Origin: Cylindrotheca closterium
Taxonomy: Eukaryota > Bacillariophyta > Bacillariophyceae > Bacillariales > Bacillariaceae
Reading direction: 5' to 3'
Length of the DNA: 64,000 nucleotides
Assembly (NCBI GenBank): GCA_933822405.4
Contig: CAKOGP040002358.1
Coordinates: forward strand, 2,339 to 66,338
Of the stretch, positions 20,106 through 31,516 are shown in pieces; position 1 is the stretch's first letter; the number at the start of each line of letters is the position of its first letter. The translations under genes were made by a program, and so were the position numbers. Below the pieces are notes generated by a model, which saw only the letters and a program-made list of their open reading frames with translations, was not told the DNA's origin and did no database searches.

Positions 20106-23073
20106 TCATCCCAGTGTGAGTACAGCAGTAATCGAAGCAAGCGCAATGGTCCAAATACCCCCTGGATTCCCCTTTTGTATGCGAGTACTTGCTCCGCTGC
20201 TTGTTGCTTCATTTCCAGCCAGAACTGGTGCTTTATTGGCTTCCCCCTTTGATGATTGGAGTGGTGCGGTGATCCCGTTGCTGTTTAGTCGACCAGGATG
20301 GTCGATAGAAGCATACCGATCAAGATAGTATGGGCCACGATTGCCAGCGTCCACTTGACGACCAATCCCATTGACAATGGACCGAACGATTCCTGGACCA
20401 CTCAGATTACGAGTCATGATATGTTCCAAAACAATACCGCTACGTCCTTTGGGTACCGAAAATCCTTGTTCCGTAATGATATCTGGATTGTTTCGATTGT
20501 AGCAATATACACCACCTCCCAATAGGTAGTGATTCTGGACAGCGTCACCAACTTTATAGGCTTCGTAACCCAACATCCCCGAGGGTTGGGTCCACTCGCT
20601 CTGCGACGGGGGTTCGTACGCCAATTCACTCTGAAACATGTACACCTTTCCATTGTCCCCATTCCAGATTAAATTGTGTTGTTGGAAATGTTCCACGAAG
20701 AGCCCCATGGCAATCACATTATTTCCGTTCACTATGGCCCCGTTGATACCAGTATTCGTCCGCCAGCGTTCGTTGTCCCCGCCATATCCATCCGATTTGT
20801 CAAAGTTTTCAATTCCTGCAATGACCATACGACACAAAAAAAGAAAAAGGGATGGAAACAAGGGAAGTTAACGACCAGCACGTATGGCAATAAGCATTCC
20901 ATTTCACAGTTGACAGTCACACTTCATTGTAGAAACTCACCATGATCGGCTCTCCAAATCCAAGTATGATCAATCAAGACATGATTCGCATTGATCTCCA
21001 AAGCAATGTTTGACTTGCCCACATATGGTCCACCGACTCGAATGTAAACATCTGATAGAGTTATGGGATGTGCTGGATTGCTCGTTGCAAGCGAGGGTTG
21101 CGATTGACTGCGATCTCCAATTTGAATGAGGATCGGCGAAACAGCATCTGGTCCAGCATCGACAGTGATCCCCGCCAAGACGATTCCTTCCGAATCAGAT
21201 GTTTGTAGTGGAAGTACTCCATTTCGTGCTGTCAGCGTTGCATGGCCCAATCCCAACACCACGGTGTGAGCTCGTTCCACTCGAATCGTTTCGTAAATGT
21301 CGTACACACCAGGAGTAAATAGCAAATGCTTGCCCCGCTGCAATGCCTGACGATATTCTTGCGGCACAGTAGAAGGAGTTGCAATGAAAAAATCTTGGAG
21401 CGGCAGCAGCTTTCCAGGTGTTTCGCCCAAGTTCCAACTGACGCCACGAGTATTGGCGACTGCTGACGGAACAAAGACTGCCATTTTCCCATCTGCCTGA
21501 CGAACCAGAAATGGTTTCTCTCGATTGATGGGAGTGTCCGGTACCGTCGAGACTGGTGGATCCGGAAAGGTAGCATCCGACAAGACACCAGTGGACCCGA
21601 GAAAAACTTGATTCCAAACTGACCCCGACCACCCGTTTCGAACCTCAATGTTTCGTGAAATCCACTGTTGTTGGGATCCATTTTCAATTGCCCCTTGGAC
21701 AAGGGTGTCGGCCATGAACCCGCCACTAGCAAAGGCTGGATTGGTACAAAAATCCATGAGACTGAGCTTGCCGCCCACGATCGAAACACGGCGCATGGAC
21801 GAAGCTTGTGAGACGGCCCAAAAGTTGGCTTGTCCTCGACAAAAGTCTTGTTGGGGTGGAGTGATGATGTTAATTTGAAGATTGGAAAGGGATCGCCAAA
21901 AGTTGTTGAGGGCAATGCAATGTCCCGACCCATCAGTAGGGTTGAACTCTCCCTCGTCAAAGAATTCGTCCGGTTCGAAGCATCGATTGTAGACTTCAAT
22001 CTTGCCAAAGACTACTACATCTCTCGGATTGGCACCAAGCCCCGCCACTTCGGTATAATATCCCACTTGCACTAGCAATGGTTCTATAACACTCCCATAC
22101 GTTCCGGGCGCAAAGTAAATCCCATATCGCTCCGATCCCATTTCATTATTGACTTGTTTGTTAAAGACGGAATCAAACAAGAATTGAATTTCAGCAGTGG
22201 TCCAAGAGGAATCAATCATGTAAACATTCGGACCCAAATCGTTGTCGCTGTTTTGATTGGAAGCAAAAGGCGGCAGCAAGGGTGTTACCTGCGGTGTCGG
22301 AGAAGGAGCAGTAGGTCTCTCAAATATATTGTCACCAACAGTCTCCGGCACATCATTATCATCACAACAATCCATGTAAAAGCCATCGACTTTTGACGGA
22401 CAACATTCCACATCCACATTGGGACAGTTCGAATGACTACTGCAAAAAGCGCCATTGCTGGATGTGATGGTAGTAGTAGGAGTGGGTGTAGGACGCCGAG
22501 TGGGCGGGGGTATCGGTGCTGGGGTTGGTGCCGGTACTGGAGGTGCAACCGTGTCCACCAATGCAGAGTTGCAGCAATACTGAAAAAGGAACCAATAGAC
22601 AAGTAGACAAGAGGACAGATCGAAGACAGTGTGAGAATGAATGAATGAATGAATGAATGCGAATGAATGCGAATGAATGCGAATGAATCAAGCAGAATAC
22701 GCGAGTAGATGTATACGTTATTGTGACTCACCAACATGACATTGTTGTCGGTTGGACAACAGTTCCCCGCCAGTTGTTGACATGCCGAGTATCTGCTGCA
22801 TTGTGCTGTACCAGCACTGGTCCTTCTTGCTTCCAGATGCAGAGGCTGCCTGGGGCTTATTGTGCCGGCAGCAAAAGAAGAATTGCTCGAGGACTCGTCG
22901 TTCAAGTCCGACAATTGCCGAGTATTCATGTCTTCGGCTTTAGATGGCACAGATGGCATGGATAACAGATGAGTAGACGGTGCTTCAGTTGTATGTGAAT
23001 GGCATGTTGCTATTATGCACACGTGAAGCATTAGTAGCGCTAGCAATAACGAGGGGGAGGACACGGAATTCAT
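20106..23073 (-). CDS. secreted beta-helix (pectate lyase-like) protein with Cys-rich modules and GPI-like tail, 3 exons
   Basis: Minus-strand exons are 23073-22732, 22579-20941 and 20815-20106, giving 896 aa. Introns of 152 and 125 bp are GTGAGT...CAG. Residues 1-27 are a signal peptide (LLLALLMLHVCIIATC). Two Cys-rich motifs of the form C..L.GNCCPTDNNVML.CC and C..NCPNVDVECCPSKVDGF follow, separated by a Pro/Thr linker. The main domain has DSSWTTAEIQFLFDSVFNKQ, YGIYFAPGTYGS, MRRVSIVGGKLSLMDFCTNP, GSQQQWISRNIEVRNGWSGS, KHLLFTPGVYDIYETIRV, HTWIWRADHG and GLFVEHFQQHNLIWNG. This repeat-rich layout is that of a right-handed beta-helix polysaccharide enzyme, related to bacterial proteins often annotated as coagulation factor 5/8-type domain proteins. 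The tail ends in a hydrophobic GIWTIALASITAVLTLG, as in GPI-anchored proteins. Substrate unknown. Confidence 0.82.
22636..22690. repeat. GAAT-type tetranucleotide/decanucleotide repeat in intron 1
   Basis: Tandem GAAT units followed by GCGAATGAAT copies lie inside the first intron of the beta-helix gene. Confidence 0.8.
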
Positions 23074-24384
23074 GAGATTCTCCTTTCTACGTTGGTCGTC
23101 GTTATGATATTATATTGTGATGAACTCAAGAGTTGGAAAATTACTGCGTTGTTCACAGTAGAGGATCTCTGGCAATTGACTTATTCTTTCTAGCTGTCGT
23201 AATGCCTTATCTTCTCTGTTTTTCACTACGAGTATACAGCGTCTTTGATATGTTATTGTCACTGGAATGAATCTACGGTTGTGCAAGATGTGCAGTATTA
23301 TTCATTCTTCCTTCCGTTCTCCTGACCGGGAAATGCATGTGACTCAAGCCCATCCTATCCAATTTTTTCGAACCCGCGCAAATAGGCGTCTCGGTCCATA
23401 ATTAGAGCATGCCAAACGGTGTGAAATACCGTTTTTCTCCCTAATTGAAGCAAGTCCAACGATGAAAATACCGAGGCTGGCGGCTCATGAATAACGGGAT
23501 CAGTTTCGCAAGCCATGCAACTATTATTATATTTTATGGCTGATATTGAATATTGTCATATATTCCGATATAAAATTATATGCCAATGCATGGATGGCAA
23601 TATGTTGCGATGCACACGAGCATGCCCTTTATTGCATTGGATCAGGACCAGGACCAGGAGCATGACCATTCATTCTTCATGGTGCCAAACAAGTACCAGT
23701 ACCAGTACTGAAAAACAAACAGGAAGATTTATCTAGTAGATACACATCAGCCTTATTGTGAATCATGCTGAGCTGTGAAAGCAAGATTGCGATTGATTAT
23801 GAATACGGTATATGATCATGACCAGCATCAAGTCGTCATCTTTTTGGAATCGGCATGAGATATATTGGAATTGTTAGGGCAGTTGGTGCTGACGGAGCAC
23901 TTGAACCCGACTCCATTAGGCTCTCAAATTTCAAGAGAGGTTTCCTCGCCGGATCTTGAGAAAATTGAACCAATGGACAGCTCTATAGATGAACAATGAA
24001 GCATATCAGTTTTCAACGAATGGATATTCCCGACATCCTGGATGATTGCTCTAGTGTAAGCAATCATTGGGTTTGGAAAGAAGATTTCAAATACCAAGTC
24101 ATCGGAATACAATGCGAAAATCAATACCGTCTGTTGCCCACGCGCAGCCACATGAGTGAAGAATCGATACCCGACTTGTGCAAATCTGTCTTTATCTATA
24201 TACCGTGCAAATCTGTCTTTATCTATATAATACCGTATACGCCAGATAGTACGGTACAGGAACGATAAGTAAACTTCCAGTGATCAAAGAGTCAAAGACT
24301 AGGAATATCTAATTCTCTAATGGTAGCTCATTATGGTGATATATAACTTTCCTATCGTAATACTTCCCTCATCACTCATTATAT
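23074..24384. other. intergenic, no gene seen
   Basis: This region contains the upstream flank of the beta-helix gene and the 3' side of the Cdc37-like gene. A ~27-bp direct duplication (GCAAATCTGTCTTTATCTATAT, at 24180 and 24208) and short CCAGTA repeats near 23695 are the only structure noticed. Confidence 0.5.
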
Positions 24385-25915
24385 TTATCCCCATAGACCA
24401 GAATCTTCACATCGCTTCATGTGATACTCTGCTTCTTCCGTGGACATGTGGGACAAGGCACTCTCCAGCATGGTCATGTCTTGCATTTCAAATGCTTGCT
24501 GCATCAAGGGAGGCAAAGATTGCCACACTTCCATTGGATCCAACCCACCAGGACCTGCCGCTTGTTGCGGTTGCCATCCTTGTTGTTGAAGTTGCGCAAC
24601 TTGCTCTTCTGTCCACCACAGTCCCGAATTGATGCATCCGTCCAAATAATAGATAGCTTCTTCTTCTGGCATGGCTAGGAGACAAGATTCCAGTTTGTGA
24701 AAGTCTTGCTGTTCAAATGCAGCGGCCATTTCTGCTGGCAAGGCGCCAAATACTTCATTGGGATCATATCCACCAGGACCGAGTTCGTTCCAATTGACTT
24801 GAGCAAACATGCCTCTCAATTTACCGACGGTTTCACTGGCAAAGGTATATTCACTTAGCTTCAAACCCTTGGTCTTGTCAATCTCGTACTTGAACCTTCC
24901 TTCCAAAGCATAACTCTCTCGCTCGTCCGTGTCGTCGACCTGTATTTTAAAACAATAACATACCGGTACAACAATGGCGATGATATAGTGGCCATATATT
25001 AACAACAACAACAACAACAACAAGAATGAATAATATAATAGGAGTAATATAAGTAATAGTGTGAGGAATACGCACGGGAGATGAGATATATACATATAAA
25101 TATACTCAAATGATATCCATAACGCACCATGTTGAAATATCCCACTTCTGCGTTGATTCCGAAACGAGTGGTGTGCGTGTGCGTGTGTGTGTATGCATCA
25201 GTGAGTCATGGCAAGAATGTGGTTCGTCAAAGAAACAATCTTATTCGTCGCTTTCATAATGGCATACCATCCATAAAAACAAGAAACAGTACATAGCAGT
25301 AAACAATTAAAAAAAACCAAGCTCACCTTTGTCACCCAATAATTCATCCTTATTGACAATAGTACCAGTAATGGCCACACTTTCGCCGACCATGGTCAAA
25401 TCACCTTTCAATTCTCGCATAATCTCAAAGGAAAACTCTCCCATGTCGCTGCCCTTCTTGCCCGTACCAAAGACACGACGAATCGTCATTTTAAATTGAT
25501 CCGTTCCCTCCTCGACGAACCATTGACCTTCTACATAGTCTGGCACTGGACCGTCCGTCTTGCCAAAGTCCACTTGCCGATCTTGCATGAGGTAGACTTC
25601 CGTTCGGGAGGATTCTCCATCTTCCGCTTCCTCCAGCTGATAAAACTTGTCTTCGCATCGAATGCCATAGAGCTTGGAAAAAGAGGATGATGATGAGGAA
25701 GATGATGAGGATGAGGAAGATGAAGAAGGAAAGCAAATGTTGGAGTGTGTGGCAGAATAAGAATAATAGCAATCATCAGACGTTGATGATTGGGTATTCG
25801 AATAATGTGACGTCGTAATTGGTGTTCCGATCGGTAGGAAAGATTCCACAGCTTGCCACAAATGACTGGCGCTAATTAGAAGGATATTCAATAGGATAAC
25901 ACTTGAAGGGTTCAT
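24385..25915 (-). CDS. predicted plastid protein with two Cdc37 C-terminal-like modules, 3 exons including a 20-nt microexon
   Basis: Minus-strand exons are 25915-25327, 25147-25128 (20 nt) and 24939-24385, giving 387 aa; phases fit. The N-terminus MNPSSVILLNILLISASHLWQ...VES|FLP is a signal peptide followed by Phe at the expected cleavage point, as in diatom plastid presequences. A poly-Ser run follows. The middle (KLYGIRCEDKFYQLEEAEDG, FKMTIRRVFGTGKKGSDMGE) is a compact domain I do not recognise. The C-terminus has two copies of a module: GPGGYDPNEVFGALPAEMAA...INSGLWW and GPGGLDPMEVWQSLPPLMQQ...HMKRCEDSGLWG. Both resemble the last helices of the Hsp90 cochaperone Cdc37. Role with a plastid Hsp90 is speculative. 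Confidence 0.75.
25676..25731. repeat. GAN-type microsatellite encoding poly-Ser
   Basis: GATGAGGAAGATGATGAGG-type triplets on + encode the Ser run in the Cdc37-like protein. Confidence 0.7.
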
Positions 25916-26281
25916 TTTGCCTGTTCCTGTTGGATGTCGGCTCTTTCGCTGGTGGAGTACCGGTATACTGTTGACTATACTGTGATGATGGTGATGATAC
26001 TGATGACGTTGAAAAATTAAGTGTCACGGTACAATTAATATTCATACAGTATATATGGATCTGCATGCGCATTCTCGATGATAATGGCTGACGAACTGGA
26101 TCGAAGAAGTCCATCATCTGTTCGACCCCTCCGACCTTGCAAGCTATAACTCCAATAATATTATGATTACTGCTGGCAACCTTATTCATGTTTCATACTC
26201 GAGTATGAATGTAATATAAATTATAATATCATCGATATAACATATATCATATCGCATCATCATCATCATCATCAAAACAGG
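25916..26281. other. divergent promoter region
   Basis: 366 bp between the Cdc37-like gene (-) and the first glycosyltransferase-like gene (+). Contains TATA-rich sequence and a (CAT)n run ending just before the ATG at 26282. Confidence 0.4.
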
Positions 26282-27923
26282 ATGGCAGCAAAGAACGAAA
26301 AGTATTGCAAGCCGAGGCATCTTTTTCTCATTTGCTTTCTCCTTTCCATGATCTCGTTTTCACACCTTTTGTACAAGCATTCGACTGTGCCAACAATAAA
26401 CGGTTCCTCATCATCACCAGCATTATTATTACTATTATCAGATGAGCATGCATCACGCGGTCTTCCTGGTCTTGGTCATTTGAAGCCACCAAAGAATCCA
26501 CGGTCCAAAACAAAGAGAAAAGATGAAGCCAAAGTCGAGACACGACACGAAGAAGCAGATGCGAACGCAAAGGAACAATCCAATCACGACAGCAATGGCA
26601 ATATGAATACCAATACCAATACCAATACCAATACCAATACCAATACCAATACCAATACCAATACCAATACCAATATGAATACCATTGGCATTGGCATTGG
26701 CATCAACACGAATGCGTCCATTGTTTCTACGGCCACCAACAACTCCAAAGAGAATAAACGTTGCGCTCTATGCTTCTTTGGTCTTCCTCGATCGTATGCC
26801 ACAATGGTCCTGCCGAGCATTGAAAAGCACATACTCAAGCCCAATGCCGATCATTTCTGTGACATTTTTGTACACTATTTCCATCAAACAAGCGAAGCTG
26901 CTGGTCGATACAACAATGGTGGTGAGATTAATCCAGACGAAATCTTGATGCTGCAACAGTCGGTGAAGAAATTGTACCAAAACTATACTACAACTACAAC
27001 TTTGAATGGAATACGGCCCAATAAGTTGACCCTCTTGTTCACCAACGACACAAATGAAGCCTTTTTCGAAAAGCGAAGCTCCAAACTGCACCGATACCAC
27101 ACAACACTTGACCGCAAAGGTCACCAAGTATACTTTCCTTGGAGGAGTAACTGGGTGAATGCCAGTTTAGACAATATGATTCGACAGTGGCACTCGATCG
27201 AAGGGGCCTTTGGATTGATGCGTCGCTACCAAAAGATACATGACATTGACTACACGCGAGTCGCCATGTTGCGAAACGATGTTGTGTACTTGACTCCCAT
27301 CGATATTATGAGAGTTGACAATGGGACTCTGGATACCAACAATGAATATTTTGTCATGGTAAATAATGATTGTTTGTTATGTTCAATATGCACCAGCAGC
27401 TGCGGATGATTGATTGATTGATTCATTCGTTCAATCAATCGCTATTTTTCTTTCCGGACAATAACCGTTCTCATCTTTGCTCTCTCTTTTTGTCTTTCTC
27501 TCTCTTACAAATAACAAATAGCCAAATTTCGGAAAGTACCCAATATGCGACCGAATGATATATGGGCCCTACGAAGCCGTCAAGGTATGGGCCAAGCAAC
27601 GATTCAACTTGGTGGAACAGCGGATCAAGACCCAACATGACTTTGGATGGAAAATGCATTCGGAACGATTCATGAACTCGACCATTGTTCCTACGATTGA
27701 AGCTTTGGGATACAAGAAGAATCTGAATCGAGACATTTGCTTCTTTCGAGCTCGCACGGGAGAGATGCTCATGGCGAGTGACTGTTTCATGGCAGGCAGT
27801 GTAAGGGGATTTGTCAAAAATGAAACCAATATTCGAAAAGTGGTGGAGGATACGGTCGATCGAAACTGTTCGGACGTTATCATTGATGAGAAGGATACCA
27901 ATATTCACGTCTTGTACTGCTAA
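26282..27923 (+). CDS. type II membrane protein, glycosyltransferase-like, paralog 1 (2 exons)
   Basis: Exons 26282-27358 and 27522-27923 give 492 aa; the 163-bp intron is GTAAAT...TAG. A single membrane segment (HLFLICFLLSMISFSHLLY, about residues 13-31) is followed by a low-complexity stem with an Asn-Thr run encoded by an AATACC minisatellite. The conserved domain begins CALCFFGLPRSYATMVLPSI and includes CDIFVHYFHQ, FPWRSNWVNASLDNMIRQWH, VAMLRNDVVYLTPIDI, DRMIYGPYEAVKVWA and MHSERFMNSTIVP. The two other members of this family are at 36642 and 38902. A Golgi type II topology and the R-N-D motif suggest a GT-A-like sugar transferase, resembling DUF7796-type proteins, but the activity is unproven. 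Confidence 0.8.
26606..26675 (+). repeat. AATACC minisatellite, about 11.5 copies, coding Asn-Thr
   Basis: Hexamer repeat in frame within exon 1 of paralog 1, followed by three ATTGGC units (26683-26703) coding Ile-Gly. Being a multiple of three, length changes keep the frame. Confidence 0.9.
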
Positions 27924-28775
27924 AAAATTGATTGCGAGGCTGCGAGCATGATTGCTAATCATGAGCGTGGAAGATGACAGGATGAGACGCCTTGGAACAC
28001 CGCCCGGCATGCATGGTCCAACAGTATGCACCCTTATTGCTTCAGGGTTGGGGTTAGGGAAGAATGAATCGGTATACCTTCAACAATGGATGGATCTGCT
28101 TCCGTCTACCGCCCATTCTCGAGAAAGAAAGACTCTTTCCAATCAATGGGTCGCAACCTTTCCACTGTTTGTATCGCTCATCAGATGATTTGGTTCCATT
28201 GCTATCGCAATGAATACTTATTCTGGTGCCCTCGCGTACTAGCTAAGCATATACTGTTTGAACTGACCGTTCGATATGGTCCGAACCATGCGTCGCACAT
28301 ATATCAATGCAAATGCCAATGCCATATTCCCACGGCTTGACAAAAAGTCCTACCATCGAATAATTAAGTCGCGATGATTCCCGACCAACTTCTTCGAGTC
28401 GTTTGCTGTTGGTGGTGGTGAAAAACTACTCATAGTTGCTGCAAAAGAAGATGGATTCTAGTCTCCTGGTTCTATACTCCAGTGTTTTGCTGTCATACCT
28501 CGCCATCATGGGGTACCTGGTACCTGGTATGAGTTGCGAGGTATTGCTTCTCTATATCTAATATTGTCTGTGCCAAAGTCTCAATATGAGTCAGTCAGTC
28601 GACCGCATGATGCTGGTCGAAGGAGTCGATATCATGACACCATCCGGGTTCCGACAATGCATGTCTCAACGGATGTGCGCGAGACAATCGTGCCAATATT
28701 AATCTTTCTCGATCATCACCATACCTCAAATAAGAACCTTCCATATTCAAACCTATATCGAATAAGACGTCGACC
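27924..28775. other. intergenic, no gene seen
   Basis: 852 bp between paralog 1 and the endonuclease-like gene. Short open frames show no recognisable content. A TACCTGGTACCTGGTA direct repeat lies near 28515. Confidence 0.5.
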
Positions 28776-30402
28776 ATGATGACCAATAGCTGGAGCATCC
28801 TACTCCCCTCCTTCCTTTTTACGACGGCATATGCAGCAATATACAATGATTGTGGTTCTGGCGATTATTACTCAAGTTTCCCCACCGATGTGACGTCTTG
28901 GAGTCAAGAAGAAGCAAGATCCAATGTGGCTGCCCTGTCCAAGTCGAAGCATCGCAATGTGGTTCCAAACATTGTGGTTCCGCTAGGCGAAAATGACATC
29001 TTTGAAGCACTCATGGCTTTGGATAATGGGAGCATGTACGGCATGGCCAACAGCACTGTCAGGCTCCTCTTCTCCATCGATGAGTTTGTGCCTGCGATTC
29101 CATTTAGCGGAACAGGCTGGCAGAAGGAATGGATTTGGCCACGTCGAAGGGCCATTTGCGAGAATTCTTTAGACTGCGTTGGAAAAGATTTGAGTGATTT
29201 GCACAACGTTCGACCGACGTCTCAGCTGAGTAAACTCGTCAGAGATTCCAAGTATTTTGCAAGTTGCGATCTCTTGAATCACGGTGGAGGTTGCATGTCT
29301 CCAGCTGAAGATGGGTCCAATACCACATGTAGTTGCAATCGTGCATATCAACCACCTGAAAGTCAACGAGGAGAAATAGCCAGAATTCTCATGTACATGG
29401 ATGTTCGATATGATGGAACCGAGGAGGATTCCGAAGATCTGAGGCTGGCCGATTGTCCATTCAATGCTCCTTATGACTTTGCCTATCTCAGTCAAATGAT
29501 CAAGTGGCACAATCAATATCCACCAAGCGAACAAGAAAAGATGCGAAACGAACTTGTATGTACTGATTATCAAGGAAACAGGAACCCGTTTGTCGACTAT
29601 CCCGCACTAGTGTCCGTCATTTTTGGAGAACCATTGCCCGATCCAGCAGCTGGTCGTGAGAACTATGAAGTCTGCGACGAACTCACGACTAGCTCTCCAA
29701 CCTTTGCACCAAATGAATGCGACATGATTGCCCCTGGAGACATTGTCTTTTTCATGGTCAATTCGGATGGTGGACCTGACGAAGTTGCCTTTTGGAATTA
29801 TGAAGAAATACCCGGTGAACTGGAATTATTTCTTACGGACAGACCGTGGGATGGAAGTAGCTTTATTGGTGGAGCCAACAATGAAGAAGGAACTATCAAG
29901 GTAGGTTCAACCGACTACGGCCCTTTCCATCCTCGCAAGATTGTTCTCTAATATTTCAAACTTTCAGCTCGTGGTTCCGAGCGAGGGAATTGATGGTGAG
30001 ACTATTATTGGATTTGGTGCTGGTAAACTAGGAGGTAGCTGGGCCCCTGAAGAAGGGACATTTTCACTGGCTCCGAATGGAGAACAAATCTTTCTCTACT
30101 GCATGGGTGCTCTCGGTGGCCCGGTACCTCTCGCATCTATAGCATATGGCCCCACAGCGTCACAAAATACCGTGGCCGATCGTCTCAAAGATCGAGGCGC
30201 TGTTATCATTGAGGGACCATTTCCTAATTGGATCTACAATGGGCCTACTGATACTTTGGAAAAGCTTCAGTTGCAAGAAGCGTCGAAGGATCCTGCCAAT
30301 TGGAACGGTGGTGAAGGACGAGCCACACTTACATCGTCGGCTAACTCAGTGGGTCTGACGTTTGCCTTCCTTGGGCTGTTTGCTGGCGCAGTCTTAATAT
30401 AG
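28776..30402 (+). CDS. secreted endonuclease I-like protein, catalytic residues replaced, with C-terminal beta-rich domain (2 exons)
   Basis: Exons 28776-29900 and 29968-30402 give 519 aa; the 67-bp intron is GTAGGT...CAG. A signal peptide (residues 1-21) leads into an EndA/NucM-type domain: NVVPNIVVPL, WQKEWIWPRRRAIC, DLSDLHNVRPTSQLSKLVRD, RGEIARILMYMDVRYDG, QMIKWHNQYPPSEQEKMRNE and YQGNRNPFVDYP. In active members the first motif is EH.(W/V)P, with His as general base; here it is E118-W119-I-W-P. The metal-binding Asn of the VN..RSN motif is also absent. A second domain (PGDIVFFMVNSDGGPDEVAF, LFLTDRPWDG, FSLAPNGEQIFLYC) resembles domains appended to secreted nucleases. A hydrophobic end (LTFAFLGLFAGAVLI) suggests a GPI anchor. 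Confidence 0.8.
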
Positions 30403-30645
30403 TTTAACATTGGTGCTGTACGGTATGCAAAACAAGAGTATGCCACTCGACAGATTATTCGATTATCCTCATCCGGGATCTGAATCTGATTCTTTGCCCA
30501 TATCTCTACCGTCATTCTTGGTAGCCACAGCAAGGAGAGGCATCACCATTTTGCTTCGTCTAGATATATTGACAACTTTCTTTCCAGATTCTATTTTACA
30601 GTAGTAGTTTTGTAACAAGAGAGATGTGACATACGACCACATCGG

Positions 30646-31185
30646 TTAGTAACCCTGATGAGACGTTGTAGACTCAGAATATTCCGAGCCCTCGCTTTGT
30701 GTTTTTCGCAGTTCTTCCTCTTCTTCAACGCATATGAAGAAGGCGTCAAAAAAGTTCACGCACCCCCCTGCTTCTGTCATTGCTACACTTGCAGTCATAT
30801 CCATCGTCTGAAAAGACTTGACCCTGTCGAATGCTTCCGGTTCCTTCTTTTTCCGTGTAGTCGGCTCTTTACTACTTGCTTTGGATTTTGGCAATATCTC
30901 TTTCTTCTCTCTTCGTTGGACTGGTATCGGATCAATAGGCCCGGCAGCCATGTAGCGGTCCTCATCTGGAAGTTCTACGGAACCATCATCTGCCAACGGG
31001 TCCAACGGAACAATACCCCGCGTCGCGATATCATCGATTGAATCCATAAACTCATCATTAAAAGATCTGTACTTTGCTGGAGGCTCATGTTGTTTTTTGT
31101 TCTTGAAGACTGATGAATTTGTCATGGTGTCTTCATCATACGGATGGACATTTCGATCGCAATGTATTACTACTGCCTCTTTCAT
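30646..31185 (-). CDS. hypothetical protein, acidic C-terminus
   Basis: I do not recognise it. The frame is open from 31326, but the ATG at 31185 has a better context (AACC before ATG), giving about 179 aa. The sequence is polar and probably disordered: KYRSFNDEFMDSIDDIATRG, LDPLADDGSVELPDEDRYM, a Lys/Glu-rich stretch, then CVNFFDAFFICVEEEEELRK. It is followed upstream by a minus-strand gene of similar style at 31517-32896. The 5' flank has GGTTGAGCCA repeated three times near 31285. Confidence 0.45.
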   Translation of the reverse strand: MKEAVVIHCDRNVHPYDEDTMTNSSVFKNKKQHEPPAKYRSFNDEFMDSIDDIATRGIVPLDPLADDGSVELPDEDRYMAAGPIDPIPVQRREKKEILPKSKASSKEPTTRKKKEPEAFDRVKSFQTMDMTASVAMTEAGGCVNFFDAFFICVEEEEELRKTQSEGSEYSESTTSHQGY

Positions 31186-31516
31186 GGTTTTTTTAGATGG
31201 TTTATTATGACAGTTTGGCAATTTTGAAAATGTGGAGTGACATGCGAAAAGAGCACGTGGCAATGAGGAATTTAACAAGCCGTTGAGCCAGGTTGAGCCA
31301 GGTTGAGCCGTTGAAGATGAATACATAGGAATCTAAGATAAGTGAACGGCGCTATAACGGGCGTCGAACAGTTTAGTAATATAGTCAAATAGTTTCCATT
31401 GGGATGGTAACGTCAAGGATAGAGGTCATATGCAGTAGAGCTGAAAGCAGTTTTTCTATGAATATTATTGGAATTTTGCTTTTCTTACATCCAACTAGCA
31501 AATGAAGCCTCGACAG

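Noticed and set aside
26606..26675. Regular short repeats resembling an array
   Set aside because: Hexamer AATACC units without spacers, inside a coding exon; a minisatellite, not CRISPR.
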